This document shows, one piece after another, positions 27,584 to 37,080 of a DNA stretch of 64,000 nucleotides. A program made the translations under genes and the position numbers. Each line of letters starts with the position of its first letter. Position 1 is the first letter of the stretch. The stretch is taken from the NCBI RefSeq assembly GCF_031453675.1, contig NZ_JAVIZX010000001.1:1736001-1800000 (forward strand). Direction: 5' to 3'. The notes under the pieces are model-generated. The model had not been told where the DNA came from. It did no database searches and saw nothing but the letters and a program-made list of their open reading frames with translations. Origin of the DNA: Paracidovorax wautersii (GTDB taxonomy: Bacteria > Pseudomonadota > Gammaproteobacteria > Burkholderiales > Burkholderiaceae_C).

Positions 27584-29076
27584 GCGGCGCTGCCGAATCC
27601 GCGCTGGAGCCACCGGCCGGCGGCCTGCTGCGGCGCCTGGGCCGTGCGCTGTGGCCGCAGACGCTCACCGGCCGCATCGTCGCCATCCTGGTGGCGGGCA
27701 TGCTGGCCGCGCAGGCGCTCACCGGCACGATTTGGTGGGACATGCGGCGCGGCCAGTTGCTGGAGGTGCCGCTGCGCGTGGTGGCCGCGCGGGCGGCCGA
27801 TTCGCTGCTGCTGCTCTCGTCCTTGCCGCCCGAGGCACGCGCCGCTGCGGCGCGCACGCTGGCCTCGGCCGACCACGGGCTGGCGCTGATCGATGACGGC
27901 ACCGCCGATGCGCTGGCTGCGGCGCCGGTGGCGCCGGATGCCGTTCCCGACGCGGCCGCGCGCCAGATCGTGGCCGATGTGCTGGCGCGGCGCGCCGGGG
28001 CGCCCGTGCCGCTGCGCCTGCTGTCGGTGCAACTGCGTGGGGATGGCGGGGACAGCGCCGGCACCGGCGCGCTGCTGACGGCGCGCGAGCCCGAGGCCCA
28101 GGTGCACCTGCTGCTGGGCCTGGGCGGCGGCCAGTGGCTGCAGGTGCAGGCGCGCGAGGACGAATCGGGCTACGCCGTGCGGCCGTATTCGGCGCTGGCG
28201 GACTATGTGCTGCGCATCTACCTGCTGCGCATCGCCGTGGTGGTCGCCGTGGCGCTGCTGGCCGTGCGCATCGCCATGCGGCCGCTGGCGCGCATGGCAC
28301 GCGCGGCCGACGCGCTGGGGCAGGATCTGCACAGCCCGCCGCTCGATACCACCGGCCCGCGCGAGGTGCGCCAGGCAGCGCAGGCGTTCAACGCCATGCA
28401 GCGGCGCATTGCCGACAGCGTGGCGGAACGCACGCGCTTTCTGGCCGCGGTCTCGCACGACCTGCGCTCGCCCATCACGCGGCTGCGCCTGCGCACCGAG
28501 ATGCTGGAGCCCGAGGCGCTGCGCGCCAGGTTCCGCGCCGATCTGCAGGAGATGGAAAGCATGGTGGCCGCCACGCTCGACGTGCTGCGCGGCACGGAGG
28601 CGCCAGGCCCGCGCCAGAGCGTGGACATGAACGCGCTGGTGGGCGGCCTGGTGCAGGACCTGCACGAATCCACGGGCCAGACCATCGCCGTGCACGGCGC
28701 GGCGCAGGCACCTCTGGCGGGCTACGCGCAAAGCCTGCGCCGCGGCCTGCAGAACCTGCTGGAGAACGCGCTGCGCTACGCCGGCAGCGCGCAGGTGTGG
28801 ATCGAGGACACGCCGCAGGCGCTGCGCATCACGGTGCGCGACGACGGCCCGGGCATCGACGCGGCGCACCTGCCACACGTGCTGGAGCCGTTCTACCGCG
28901 TGGAGGGCTCGCGCAATGCGGCCTCGGGCGGGTTCGGTCTGGGGCTGTCGATTGCAGACACCGTGGCGCGCGCCCATGGCGGGCGGCTGGAGCTGGTCAA
29001 CCGCGTCGAAGGCGGGCTCGATGCACGGGTGGAACTGCCGCGGGTGCCGGCCCGGATGCCAGTATCAAAAAGATAG
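27580..29076 (+). CDS. Sensor histidine kinase
   Basis: This kinase of 498 residues has a first membrane helix (IVAILVAGMLAAQALTGTIWW), a periplasmic domain of about 150 residues, a second helix (YLLRIAVVVAVALLAVRIA), HAMP, the H-box AAVSHDLRSPITRLRL, the N-box LLENALRYAG and G-boxes DDGPGIDA and GGFGLGLSIAD. The last codons (PVSKR) and the TAG stop fall within the dispersed repeat at 29069, so the native C-terminus may have been changed by the insertion. It pairs with the regulator directly upstream. Confidence 0.92.
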   Translation: MSGAAESALEPPAGGLLRRLGRALWPQTLTGRIVAILVAGMLAAQALTGTIWWDMRRGQLLEVPLRVVAARAADSLLLLSSLPPEARAAAARTLASADHGLALIDDGTADALAAAPVAPDAVPDAAARQIVADVLARRAGAPVPLRLLSVQLRGDGGDSAGTGALLTAREPEAQVHLLLGLGGGQWLQVQAREDESGYAVRPYSALADYVLRIYLLRIAVVVAVALLAVRIAMRPLARMARAADALGQDLHSPPLDTTGPREVRQAAQAFNAMQRRIADSVAERTRFLAAVSHDLRSPITRLRLRTEMLEPEALRARFRADLQEMESMVAATLDVLRGTEAPGPRQSVDMNALVGGLVQDLHESTGQTIAVHGAAQAPLAGYAQSLRRGLQNLLENALRYAGSAQVWIEDTPQALRITVRDDGPGIDAAHLPHVLEPFYRVEGSRNAASGGFGLGLSIADTVARAHGGRLELVNRVEGGLDARVELPRVPARMPVSKR

Positions 29077-29156
29077 CTGCTTGCGCTTGCTATGTAAGGA
29101 GTTCAAATAGAAAACTATCTGAATCCCTTTGAATACGAGCGCTGACAGCTATCTTT
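29069..29156. repeat. Dispersed repeat copy D: two head-to-head units (REPIN-like)
   Basis: AAAGATAGCTG (29069-29079) and CAGCTATCTTT (29146-29156) are perfect 11-bp inverted ends. Each half is about 42 bases, and the right half reversed matches the left at about 30 of 42 positions, including AGCTGnnnGCGCT and TTCAnATAG. The left half shares a 16-base core with copy A. The TAG of the kinase gene lies in the left end. Confidence 0.8.
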
Positions 29157-29171
29157 ATTGAAGTTCCCCGA

Positions 29172-29993
29172 TCAGGGCGCCAGCACCCGGAAGGTGAGCG
29201 TGTAGTTGTGGCCGTACATCGGCGCCGCCGCCCCGACCGGTGCCGTCGCACGGTGGCGGATGAGCGCCAGGTACACGCCGGGCTGCTGCATCGCGTAGCG
29301 GATGCGGCCCTGCGCGTCGGTCTTCAGGCTCTCGGCGCTGTGCTGGCTGGCCAGGTCCATGGCCGAGCGGTAGATGTCCACCTTCTGCCCGGCCAGCGGC
29401 TGGCCGTTGAACTGCACGGTGAACTCGAAGGTCTCGCCCGCGAACAGGTCGCTCGGGTGCGTGACGGGCACGATCTCCAGGCCCTGGCCCGAAGGCGCCA
29501 GCGCAGCCTTGGTGGGCGCGCCGGCGGTCACATAGGCCTCGGAAATGGACAGCGACTGGTAGTGGCTCAGCAGCTTGGCGCCGGCCGGCACGGGCGTGGC
29601 CGGGTCGCGCGCCACCTCCACCTTGCCGTTCAGGTCCCAGCTGCGAAAGATCGCGCCCAGGCGCGGGCCCGTGCTCAGGCGGTAGGTGCCCTTGGCGCCG
29701 GGCAGCTGCTGCTCGGCCACGGTGCGCGTCTTGAACTGGCGCACATCGCCGAAGGGCAGCACGCTGCCGTCGGGTGTGGTGAGGGCAAAGCGCGTGTCGC
29801 CGAAGGCCACGTCGGGCAGGAAGAACTTCTCGGTGAAGCCCGCGTCCACGCTGATCGTCCCGGTGGGCTCGACCTCGAAGCTGGCGGGCAGCAGGTAGGG
29901 CGTGTGGGCGTGTGCCGCACCGCCGCCGAGTGCCAGCGCCAGCAAGGTTGCCAGGGCCGCCGCGGCGCGCGCAGGGAACGCAGCCCCGCTCAT
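29172..29993 (-). CDS. DUF4198 domain periplasmic protein
   Basis: This 273-residue secreted protein has a signal peptide ending GGGAAHAHTPYLLP, immediately followed by the His-containing start typical of DUF4198 (AHTPYLLPASFEV). Later parts are beta-rich: VEPTGTISVDAGFTEKFFLPD, a carboxypeptidase-regulatory-like domain (GETFEFTVQFNGQPLAGQKVDIYRS...QGRIRYAMQQPGVYLALIRH), and MYGHNYTLTFRVL at the end. The family is linked to metal (often Ni or Fe) uptake loci. Its ATG overlaps the EF-hand gene stop, and it is the last gene of a TonB-receptor operon. Confidence 0.85.
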   Translation of the reverse strand: MSGAAFPARAAAALATLLALALGGGAAHAHTPYLLPASFEVEPTGTISVDAGFTEKFFLPDVAFGDTRFALTTPDGSVLPFGDVRQFKTRTVAEQQLPGAKGTYRLSTGPRLGAIFRSWDLNGKVEVARDPATPVPAGAKLLSHYQSLSISEAYVTAGAPTKAALAPSGQGLEIVPVTHPSDLFAGETFEFTVQFNGQPLAGQKVDIYRSAMDLASQHSAESLKTDAQGRIRYAMQQPGVYLALIRHRATAPVGAAAPMYGHNYTLTFRVLAP

Positions 29994-30499
29994 GGCTTCT
30001 TCTTCGCGTCGGCCGCGTCCACCACGCCGTCGCCGTTGGTGTCCGCGTTCTGGAAGGTGCGGTCGGCCATGGCCTGCTCTTCGTCGGCGGACAGGCGGCC
30101 GTCCTTGTTCTTGTCCAGCACGCCGAAGCGCACATGCGCCTGCTTCAGCGAGCCGGCATAGGCGTCGTCCGGCAGGCGCTTCTGGTCGGCGTATTGCTGC
30201 TGCAGGCGGCCTTGGAACTCGGCCACGTACTCGGCCTCGCTCAGCCAGCCGTCGCCATTGGTGTCGGCCGCCGTGTAGCGCTGCTTGCGCACGGCGTCGT
30301 ACTCGGCGCGGGTGACGCGGCCGTCGTGGTTGGCGTCGTAGCCGCCGATGAAGGCCGCGTTGCCGTGGCCGCCGGCGGGGCGGGCAGGGCCGGCGGCGCC
30401 GGACGGTGCAGGTGCGGACGGTGCGGCGGAGCAGGCCGCCAGCAGGGCCGCTGCGGCCAGGCAGCCCAGGCGGGCGGACAGGGGTCGGGGATGCGTCAT
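29990..30499 (-). CDS. EF-hand lipoprotein
   Basis: This 169-residue protein has a lipoprotein signal (LAAAALLAAC-S lipobox) and four EF-hand loops: DANHDGRVTRAE, DTNGDGWLSEAE, DKNKDGRLSADE and DTNGDGVVDAAD, so it should bind calcium or similar metal ions at the membrane surface. I start at MTHPRPLS (30499); an upstream ATG at 30520 is possible. It lies 60 bp after the TonB receptor and is coupled by ATGA to the DUF4198 gene, suggesting a common role in metal or heme uptake. Confidence 0.88.
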   Translation of the reverse strand: MTHPRPLSARLGCLAAAALLAACSAAPSAPAPSGAAGPARPAGGHGNAAFIGGYDANHDGRVTRAEYDAVRKQRYTAADTNGDGWLSEAEYVAEFQGRLQQQYADQKRLPDDAYAGSLKQAHVRFGVLDKNKDGRLSADEEQAMADRTFQNADTNGDGVVDAADAKKKP

Positions 30500-30559
30500 G
30501 GAAGGGTTCCTTGGGGTCATGGGGGTGGACGGGGAATCAACGGAGAGTTGCCAGCCTGT

Positions 30560-32930
30560 TCAGAACGCGACCGACATCGACACCGCGACGGTGCGGCCGG
30601 CAGAGGTCAGCAGTTCGATGTCGCGCTGGTCGCGTGCCAGCGCCGGCTGCAGGTTGCGGGCGCTGGCGTAGTCCCAGTAGCGCTTGTCGCCCAGGTTGTA
30701 GATGCCGGCCTGCAGCCGCACGCTGGGGTTGAGCTGCCAGTAGCCGCTCAGGTCGAAGGTGGCGTAGCCGGGCACGCGGAACAGTTCGGTGCTGGCGTCG
30801 CCCAGGGATGCGCCCGGGTTGTTGGTGAAGCTGTCGCGGTTGGTGGCCTCGGCCCGCTTGCCGGCCACGAAGGTGCCGGTGAGGTTCAGGCCCCAGCGGC
30901 GCATGGGCGCGTCGTAGCCCACGCCGATGATGGCCTTGCGCGGCAGCACGGAGTCGAGGTCCACCTTGCGGTCGCCGGCGTAGTTCGACCGCGACGTGCC
31001 GCGGCTCAGGCCCAGCGCCCAGGTCGTGTACAGGCCCTGGGCGGCGGGGCTCCACTGCCCGTGCTCCAGCCGGGCGCTGAGTTCGAAGCCGTAGATCGTG
31101 GCCTCGTCGCGGTTCTCTGCCTGGTAGATGGTGCCGATGTGTGCCGGCACGTTGGTGAACAGGCCCGGCGCGCTGGCGCGCGTGTAGCGCGTGTAGGCGA
31201 TGAAGTCGCTGTAGCGCGTGTAGAACAGCGCGCTGTGGAGCTGCACACCGGCGGTGGGGTGGCCGGTCAGGCCCAGCTCGAAGGCGTCGCTGGTCTCTTC
31301 CTTCAGGTCGCGGTTGCCCACCAGCGCGTACTGGTTGCCGGTGGCGTAGTTGCTGGCCATGTTCCACGAGCCGAAGATCTCGCCAGGCGACGGGGCCCGC
31401 CCGGCGCGCTTGTACTGCGCGTAGCTGCGCAGGCGCGGCGCCAGGTCGTAGGTGACGGCCAGGCTGGGGCTGACGATGGTGGTCGCCGGCGGGCTGCCGT
31501 AGAGCCGCTGCACATCCTGCTCGGTGAGCACGCCGCCGACGAAGTTGGACAGGTCGCGCGTCTGGATCTTCACGCGGTCCACGCGCAGGGCGGGAATCAC
31601 GGCCAGGCGCTGGCCCCCGGCGTCGAAGATGATCTCGTCCTGCACGAAGGCCCCCAGGCGGTCGGTCGTGGTGTCGGGCTGGGGCTTCATGAAGCCCTCC
31701 ACCTCCCACGGGCGGTCCACGTCCTGCGTGGAGGCGTTGGCGCCGAAGCTCAGCAGATGGCGGCCGATGCGCTTGTCCGCGGTGGTGGACAGACCCCAGG
31801 TGCGCGTCCGGTTCTCGGAGCGGTTGCGCACCGCGGCGCCGGTGGCCAGCGTGGTGGTGTCGGTCAGGTCCCGGGTGGCCGTGTCCTGGTAGAACAGGCG
31901 CGTGTCCGCATGGTCCACCCAGGCGTTGCGCGGCGTCCACTGGTGCGTGAGCTGCAGGGTGTTGCGCTCGGTGTCGCTGGCCTGGCGGGAGGCTTCGGTA
32001 AGGGCCGTGCCGGCATTGTTCCAGCCGTGGAAGAAGGTGTCGTTCTGGCGCCGGTACAGGTCGGCCGACAGTTCCAGCCGGTTGCTGCCGTCCACGCGCA
32101 GGCCGCCCTTGAGCAGCAGCGCGTTCGAATGCCAGTCGTTGGGATAGCTGTCCACGCTGGGGCTGTGGTTGCGGCTGGCGTGGCCGTCGCGGCGCGAGTA
32201 GGCGATGAGGCCGTCGGCGTCGCCGCTGCGCAGCGCGCCGGTGAAGCTTTCGTTCCACGACCGGTCGGCCGAGTCGTAGCCGATCTTGGCCCCCAGGTAC
32301 GAGGGCTTGTCGTCCCGCAGGTAGTCGCTGGCGGCTTTGGTGCGGAAGCTCACCGCGCCCCCGATGCCGCCTGCCGTGCGCCGTGCCGGGGTGGTGCCGG
32401 ACTGGATCTGGGCCGACGAGAACATCTCGGGGTCGATGAAGTCGCGCCCCGCGCCGAAGGTGTTGACCCCCACGCGGCTCACGTAGGGGCGGGGTGGTGG
32501 CATCGGGCATCTCCACGCCGTCCACGTCCAGGCCCACGCGGTTGCCCTCGATGCCGCGGATGTTGTAGCCCGTGGTGCCCGAGCGGTCGAAGCTGCTGCG
32601 GTTGCGGCTGGTACCAGCCACCGTGCCGGGCGCAGCCACCAGCGGCTGATGGCGTACGACGTCCTTCATGCTATTGGCCCGCTCCAGCGCATCGCCGCTG
32701 ACCGTGGTGAGGGTGCCGGGCTGGCGCTCTGTCTCTTCCACCACGTCCACCTGCGGCAGCTGCGCGACCTGCACCGGGAGTGCGGCCTGGGGCGCGGGCG
32801 CCTGGGCCCATGCCGGAGCGGCCAGCACGGCAAGGCAGGCGGCCCAGGCGGCGGGGCGCACGGCGTGGGAACGGGGGAAGAGGACGGAGGCCGGGAGAGC
32901 GGCGGGCCGCGGGTGCAGACGGTGAACCAT
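30560..32930 (-). pseudogene. TonB-dependent hemoglobin/heme-type receptor with a single-base frameshift
   Basis: The first 145 or so codons encode a signal peptide (ending APAWAQA), the TonB-box region (VDVVEETERQPGTLTTVSGD) and half the plug (GTTGYNIRGIEGNRVGLDVDGVEMPDATT). The rest continues in another frame from PRPYVSRVGVNTFGAGRDFIDPEMF through a complete barrel ending TVAVSMSVAF. The break lies at 32486-32494, a region with two GGGG runs; removing one G restores a continuous receptor of about 790 residues. All domains look otherwise intact, so the lesion is recent, phase-variable, or a sequence error. A Fur-like box lies upstream; EF-hand and DUF4198 genes follow. Confidence 0.85.
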
Positions 32931-33044
32931 GGAAGTGTCGGAAGGGGTTGTCTGCTGGATACCCCGTGCGTGGCGATCACGCGTGGCCCCGGGCGGCGCC
33001 GCCGTGCCGGGTGGTTCTCTGGCTCACCGGCCGATTGTGTCACA

Positions 33045-33063
33045 AATGAGAATGTATCTCATT
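33045..33063 (-). promoter_or_regulatory. Fur-like box upstream of the heme-type receptor
   Basis: AATGAGA and TCTCATT form a perfect 7-bp inverted repeat with five bases between; against TGATAAT-N-ATTATCA the inner part matches 10 of 14. It lies 115 bp before the receptor ATG (32930). The 32931-33231 gap also holds the pyk leader; no gene is seen there. Confidence 0.65.
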
Positions 33064-33231
33064 AAGATTTTGAGGCGGGTCAAGACGGCAGCCGGGCGGA
33101 TGTGCAGCCGCGGCGGCCCGCCTGCGCGGCAGCCGAACACCGCGCTGGCCCGGGGTCTCCACCAAGACGGTGTAACCGCTTTTCATGCAGAATTGAAACC
33201 CGATTACAGCCAGATGAGAGACCACACCGCC

Positions 33232-34668
33232 ATGCAAATTCGCCGCGCCACCAAGATCGTCGCCACCCTGGGCCCCGCCTCCAGCGACCCGCAGCTGCTT
33301 GAGCAGATGATCCGCGCCGGGGTGAACGTGGTGCGGCTGAACTTCAGCCATGGCAAGGCGCAGGACCATATCGACCGTGCCACCGCCGTGCGCGAGGCCG
33401 CGCAGCGCGCGGGCCGCGAGGTGGCCATCATGGCCGACCTGCAGGGGCCGAAGATCCGCGTCGGCAAATTCGCCGACGGCAAGGTGATGCTGGTGTCCGG
33501 CTCGCCCTTCATCCTCGACGCGTCGCGCACCGAGCTGGGCGACATCAACGGCGTGGGCCTGGACTACAAGGAACTGCCGCGCGATGTGAAGGCCGGCGAT
33601 GTGCTGCTGCTGAACGACGGGCTGATCGTGCTCACGGTGGACGCGGTGCGCGGCGAGGCCGTGCACACCACCGTCAAGATCGGCGGCGAGCTGTCCAACA
33701 ACAAGGGCATCAACAAGCAGGGCGGCGGGCTGACGGCCCCGGCGCTGACGGCCAAGGACATGGAGGACATCAAGACCGCGATGAGCTTCCAGGCCGACTA
33801 TGTGGCCGTGAGCTTCCCCAAGAACGCCACCGACATGGAAATGGCGCGCCAGCTGTGCAACGTGGCTGCGGCCGAATTCCGCCACAAGCCCGGCCTGATC
33901 GCCAAGATCGAGCGGGCCGAGGCCGTGCCGCTGCTGGAGGAGATCCTGCGCGTCTCCGACGGCATCATGGTCGCGCGCGGCGACCTGGCCGTGGAAGTGG
34001 GCAATGCCGCCGTGCCGGCGCTGCAGAAGAAGATGATCCGCATGGCGCGCGACATGGACAAGGTGGTCATCACCGCCACGCAGATGATGGAGTCGATGAT
34101 CACCAACCCGGTGCCCACGCGCGCCGAGGTGAGCGACGTGGCCAATGCCGTGCTGGACGGCACCGACGCCGTGATGCTGAGCGCCGAGACGGCGGCCGGC
34201 CGCTATCCCCTGGAGACGGTGGAAGAGATGGCCAAGATCTGCGCTGCCGCCGAGGCCGCGGAAGACCCCGAGCGCGATTCCGATTTCATCGGCCAGACGC
34301 TGGGCCGCATCGACCAGTCCATCGCGATGGGTGCGCTGTTCACGGCCCACCACCTGGGCGCCAAGGCCCTGGTGGCCCTGACCGACAGCGGATCCACGGC
34401 CCTGTGGATGAGCCGCCACCGCATCCACATTCCCATCTATGCCCTGACGCCCAAGGTGGCCACCCAGCGCAAGATGGCCATGTACCGCAACGTGCGCCCG
34501 CTGCTGATGGACACCAGCGTGGACCGCGACACGGCGCTGGAGCAGGCCGAGGGCCACCTCAAGACCCGCAACATCGTGCAGCAGGGCGACCTGTACGTGA
34601 TCACCTGCGGCGAGCCGATGGGCGCGCCGGGCGGCACGAACATGCTCAAGATCTGCCGGGCGAACTGA
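33232..34668 (+). CDS. pyk: Pyruvate kinase
   Basis: This 478-residue enzyme makes pyruvate and ATP from phosphoenolpyruvate and ADP. Motifs are RRATKIVATLGPASS, VNVVRLNFSHG, the active-site IAKIERAEAV and MVARGDLAVEVG, and TATQMMESMITNPVPTRAEVSDVANAVLDGTD (signature split by domains), with the allosteric C domain to the end. The start at 33232 fits the family N-terminus; an ATG at 33214 would add six residues. Confidence 0.96.
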   Translation: MQIRRATKIVATLGPASSDPQLLEQMIRAGVNVVRLNFSHGKAQDHIDRATAVREAAQRAGREVAIMADLQGPKIRVGKFADGKVMLVSGSPFILDASRTELGDINGVGLDYKELPRDVKAGDVLLLNDGLIVLTVDAVRGEAVHTTVKIGGELSNNKGINKQGGGLTAPALTAKDMEDIKTAMSFQADYVAVSFPKNATDMEMARQLCNVAAAEFRHKPGLIAKIERAEAVPLLEEILRVSDGIMVARGDLAVEVGNAAVPALQKKMIRMARDMDKVVITATQMMESMITNPVPTRAEVSDVANAVLDGTDAVMLSAETAAGRYPLETVEEMAKICAAAEAAEDPERDSDFIGQTLGRIDQSIAMGALFTAHHLGAKALVALTDSGSTALWMSRHRIHIPIYALTPKVATQRKMAMYRNVRPLLMDTSVDRDTALEQAEGHLKTRNIVQQGDLYVITCGEPMGAPGGTNMLKICRAN

Positions 34669-34721
34669 GCGCCCACTGAGCGCCCCGGCGGCAGGCCGAT
34701 GCAGCCCGCCCGCCTGCGCCG

Positions 34722-35510
34722 TCAGTCGAAGCGGAACGACACGCCCGTCACCAGGGCGGCGTCCGTGCGCTTGAGGCCCGTGCCGGGGTCGTTGTTGTAG
34801 CGGTAGTTCACGCCGGTTGTCAGGTTCATGGTGGGCGTCATCGCCACGCTCAGGCCGACGTCGAACTGCGCTCTGTACGACGACGAATCCCGCAGGTTGG
34901 GATAGAACGTGAACTTCTGGCGCAGGCTCGTGTTGGAGGTGAGCCGGTGGTTGGATTCTTCGGCCAGCACGCCCTCGAGCCGCCCGTAGGTGGAGCGCAC
35001 GGCGTCCGCCACTTCGGAAGGCTCCACGTAGCGGTCATCGCTGTAGCCCACGCCCACGGACAGGTCCAGGCTGTGGTCCTCCTCGCGGATCACATGCCGG
35101 CCCACGCCGGTCGCCACCGAGAACCGGCTGGCGATGTTGGATGGGCGGTCCCGCAGGTAGTCCGCGCTGCCGAAGCCGAAGTTCAGGGGCGAGAAGTCCC
35201 GGTTGTACTGTCCACCGGCGTTCATGCGCTGCGTGGTCTTGGCGCCATCGGAGTTGGCGTAGGCGACCTTGCCGGTCAGGCTCAGCTTGTCGTAGTCGGT
35301 GAGGCGTACGGCATCTCCCTGGGCATTCAGGTTGGCCGTGTCGCTGTTGCCCGTGGTGGCGTTGGCGCTGGCCGTGAAGAGATAGCGCCATTGGCCGTCC
35401 GGTTTCAGCGTGATCTGGCTGTGGGCCAGGCCGGGGAGGCCCAGGGCAGCGGCAAGGCCGAGCGATGCGATGAGTGGCGGGGTGCGGTGCAGCGCGGAAT
35501 TCCGGGGCAC
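34722..35510 (-). CDS. DUF481 outer-membrane protein
   Basis: This 262-residue protein has a signal peptide (LIASLGLAAALGLPGLAHSQ) and repeating amphipathic strands with the DUF481 pattern: ASANATTGNSDTANLNAQGDAV, KTTQRMNAGGQYNRDFSPLNFGFGSADYLRD, and a terminal aromatic strand (DAALVTGVSFRFD), so it should be a beta-barrel. The family (YdiY-like) has no settled role. The start is GTG (35508-35510) with AAAGGA upstream. Confidence 0.85.
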   Translation of the reverse strand: MPRNSALHRTPPLIASLGLAAALGLPGLAHSQITLKPDGQWRYLFTASANATTGNSDTANLNAQGDAVRLTDYDKLSLTGKVAYANSDGAKTTQRMNAGGQYNRDFSPLNFGFGSADYLRDRPSNIASRFSVATGVGRHVIREEDHSLDLSVGVGYSDDRYVEPSEVADAVRSTYGRLEGVLAEESNHRLTSNTSLRQKFTFYPNLRDSSSYRAQFDVGLSVAMTPTMNLTTGVNYRYNNDPGTGLKRTDAALVTGVSFRFD

Positions 35511-35843
35511 AAGGGTCCTTTCGATGGGTCAAGCCTGAGCAAGATGGTGCCTGCACCCGCAGCAGAGTTCCGTGCAGCAAGCCCGTGGGTTGTAACGAGC
35601 CATTTCCCCATCGTGGTGTGGGTCCTGTCCTACAGGGCAAGGCTCCACGGGCGCAGCTTCGGGGCGCCCCACCGGCGGCATACTGCCTGCTTCACCGACT
35701 GGCGCGGGGCACCCTTTGGCCCGCGCTGCGATCGGCGCGGGGTGTCCGGATAAAATCCGCGAGTTACCAAGCGGTTACCACCGCGCCGCTTGCCGCATTT
35801 GCCGGGCCCCCGGGCCTTCACCCACCTGAAACGGATCCATCCC
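35511..35843. other. Divergent promoter region between the DUF481 gene and fba
   Basis: No gene is seen in these 333 bases. GATAAAAT at 35749-35756 could be a -10 element for fba, about 90 bp before its ATG. An AAAGGA site serves the GTG of the DUF481 gene at the left edge. Confidence 0.45.
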
Positions 35844-36908
35844 ATGCCTCTCGTCTCGATGCGCGAAATGCTCGACCATGCCGCTGAAAACCGCTATGGC
35901 ATTCCTGCCTTCAACGTCAACAACCTGGAGCAGGTGCAGGCGGTGATGGCGGCGGCCGACGAGGTCGGCGCGCCCGTGATCCTGCAGGCCAGCGCCGGCG
36001 CCCGCAAGTACGCTGGCGAGCCCTTCATCAAGCACCTCATCCTGGCCGCGGCCGAGATGTACCCCCACATTCCCCTGGTGATGCACCAGGACCACGGCAC
36101 TAGCCCCGAGGTGTGCCAGGGCGCGCTGAACCTGGGTTTCGGCTCGGTGATGATGGACGGCTCCCTCATGTCCGACGGCAAGACCCCGTCCTCGTTCGAC
36201 TACAACGTCGACGTCACGCAGAAGGTCGTGGCCATGGCCCACAAGGTCGGTGCCACGGTGGAAGGCGAACTGGGCTGCCTGGGCAACCTGGAAACCGGTG
36301 ACGCCGGCGAGGAAGACGGCATCGGCGCCGTCGGCAAGCTGGACCACAGCCAAATGCTGACCGACCCCGAAGAGGCTGCGCAGTTCGTGCAGGCCACGCA
36401 ACTCGATGCGCTGGCCATCGCCATCGGCACCAGCCACGGCGCCTACAAGTTCAGCCGCCCGCCCACGGGTGACATCCTGGCCATCAGCCGCGTCAAGGAA
36501 ATCCACGCCCGCATCCCCAATACCCACCTGGTGATGCACGGTTCGTCGTCCGTCCCGCAGGACCTGCTGGCCGTCATCAACCAGTACGGCGGCAAGATGA
36601 AGGAGACCTACGGCGTGCCCGTGAAGGAAATCCAGGAAGCCATCAAGTACGGCGTGCGCAAGATCAACATCGACACCGACATCCGCCTGGCGATGACCGG
36701 CGCGGTGCGCAAGTTCCTGGCCGAGAACCCCGACAAGTTCGACGCGCGCGAATGGCTCAAGCCTGCCCGCGAAGCCGCCAAGCAGATCTGCAAGCAGCGC
36801 TACGTCGAGTTCGGCTGCGAAGGCCAGGGCGCCAAGATCAAGGGCCGCGGCCTGCAGGAAATGGCCGGCCTGTACGCCTCGGGCGCGCTGGCCCAGGTGG
36901 TGAACTGA
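35844..36908 (+). CDS. fba: Class II fructose-bisphosphate aldolase
   Basis: This 354-residue zinc enzyme splits fructose 1,6-bisphosphate in glycolysis or forms it in gluconeogenesis. Motifs include [16 protein letters not shown], the metal His pair in [48 protein letters not shown] and [10 protein letters not shown]. The subfamily (CbbA-like, about 350 residues) is common in Burkholderiales. A strong terminator follows at 36954. Confidence 0.96.
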   Translation: MPLVSMREMLDHAAENRYGIPAFNVNNLEQVQAVMAAADEVGAPVILQASAGARKYAGEPFIKHLILAAAEMYPHIPLVMHQDHGTSPEVCQGALNLGFGSVMMDGSLMSDGKTPSSFDYNVDVTQKVVAMAHKVGATVEGELGCLGNLETGDAGEEDGIGAVGKLDHSQMLTDPEEAAQFVQATQLDALAIAIGTSHGAYKFSRPPTGDILAISRVKEIHARIPNTHLVMHGSSSVPQDLLAVINQYGGKMKETYGVPVKEIQEAIKYGVRKINIDTDIRLAMTGAVRKFLAENPDKFDAREWLKPAREAAKQICKQRYVEFGCEGQGAKIKGRGLQEMAGLYASGALAQVVN

Positions 36909-36953
36909 CACCGCACTGATCTGTGGGCCGCTCGGCCCGCAGGCTCACGAACC

Positions 36954-36990
36954 AAGGCCCGGTGGCATGCAGATGCCGCCGGGCCTTTTG
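36954..36990 (+). terminator. Rho-independent terminator after fba
   Basis: AAGGCCCGGTGGCAT pairs with ATGCCGCCGGGCCTT around a short GCAG loop (one T/G mismatch), followed by TTTTG. It lies 46 bp after the fba stop codon. Confidence 0.85.
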
Positions 36991-37080
36991 CATGGATCTT
37001 CGCCTCCGCCGGGGCATGGAGTAAGCTCCCTCGCCAAACGCCGGCTCCCGTCCGGCGTTCCAGCCCTGGGGGAGACATCA

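Noticed and set aside
30537-32480. Continuation of the receptor N-terminal frame to 30537 as a 797-residue protein
   Set aside because: After the frameshift this frame loses all receptor features, while the other frame carries the full barrel.
35620-35640. CTGT/ACAG pair near 35627 as a second LexA box
   Set aside because: Only three bases separate the half-sites, not eight.
36919-36942. Hairpin CTGTGGGCCG/CGGCCCGCAG as the fba terminator
   Set aside because: No T-run follows; the hairpin at 36954-36990 has one and is stronger.
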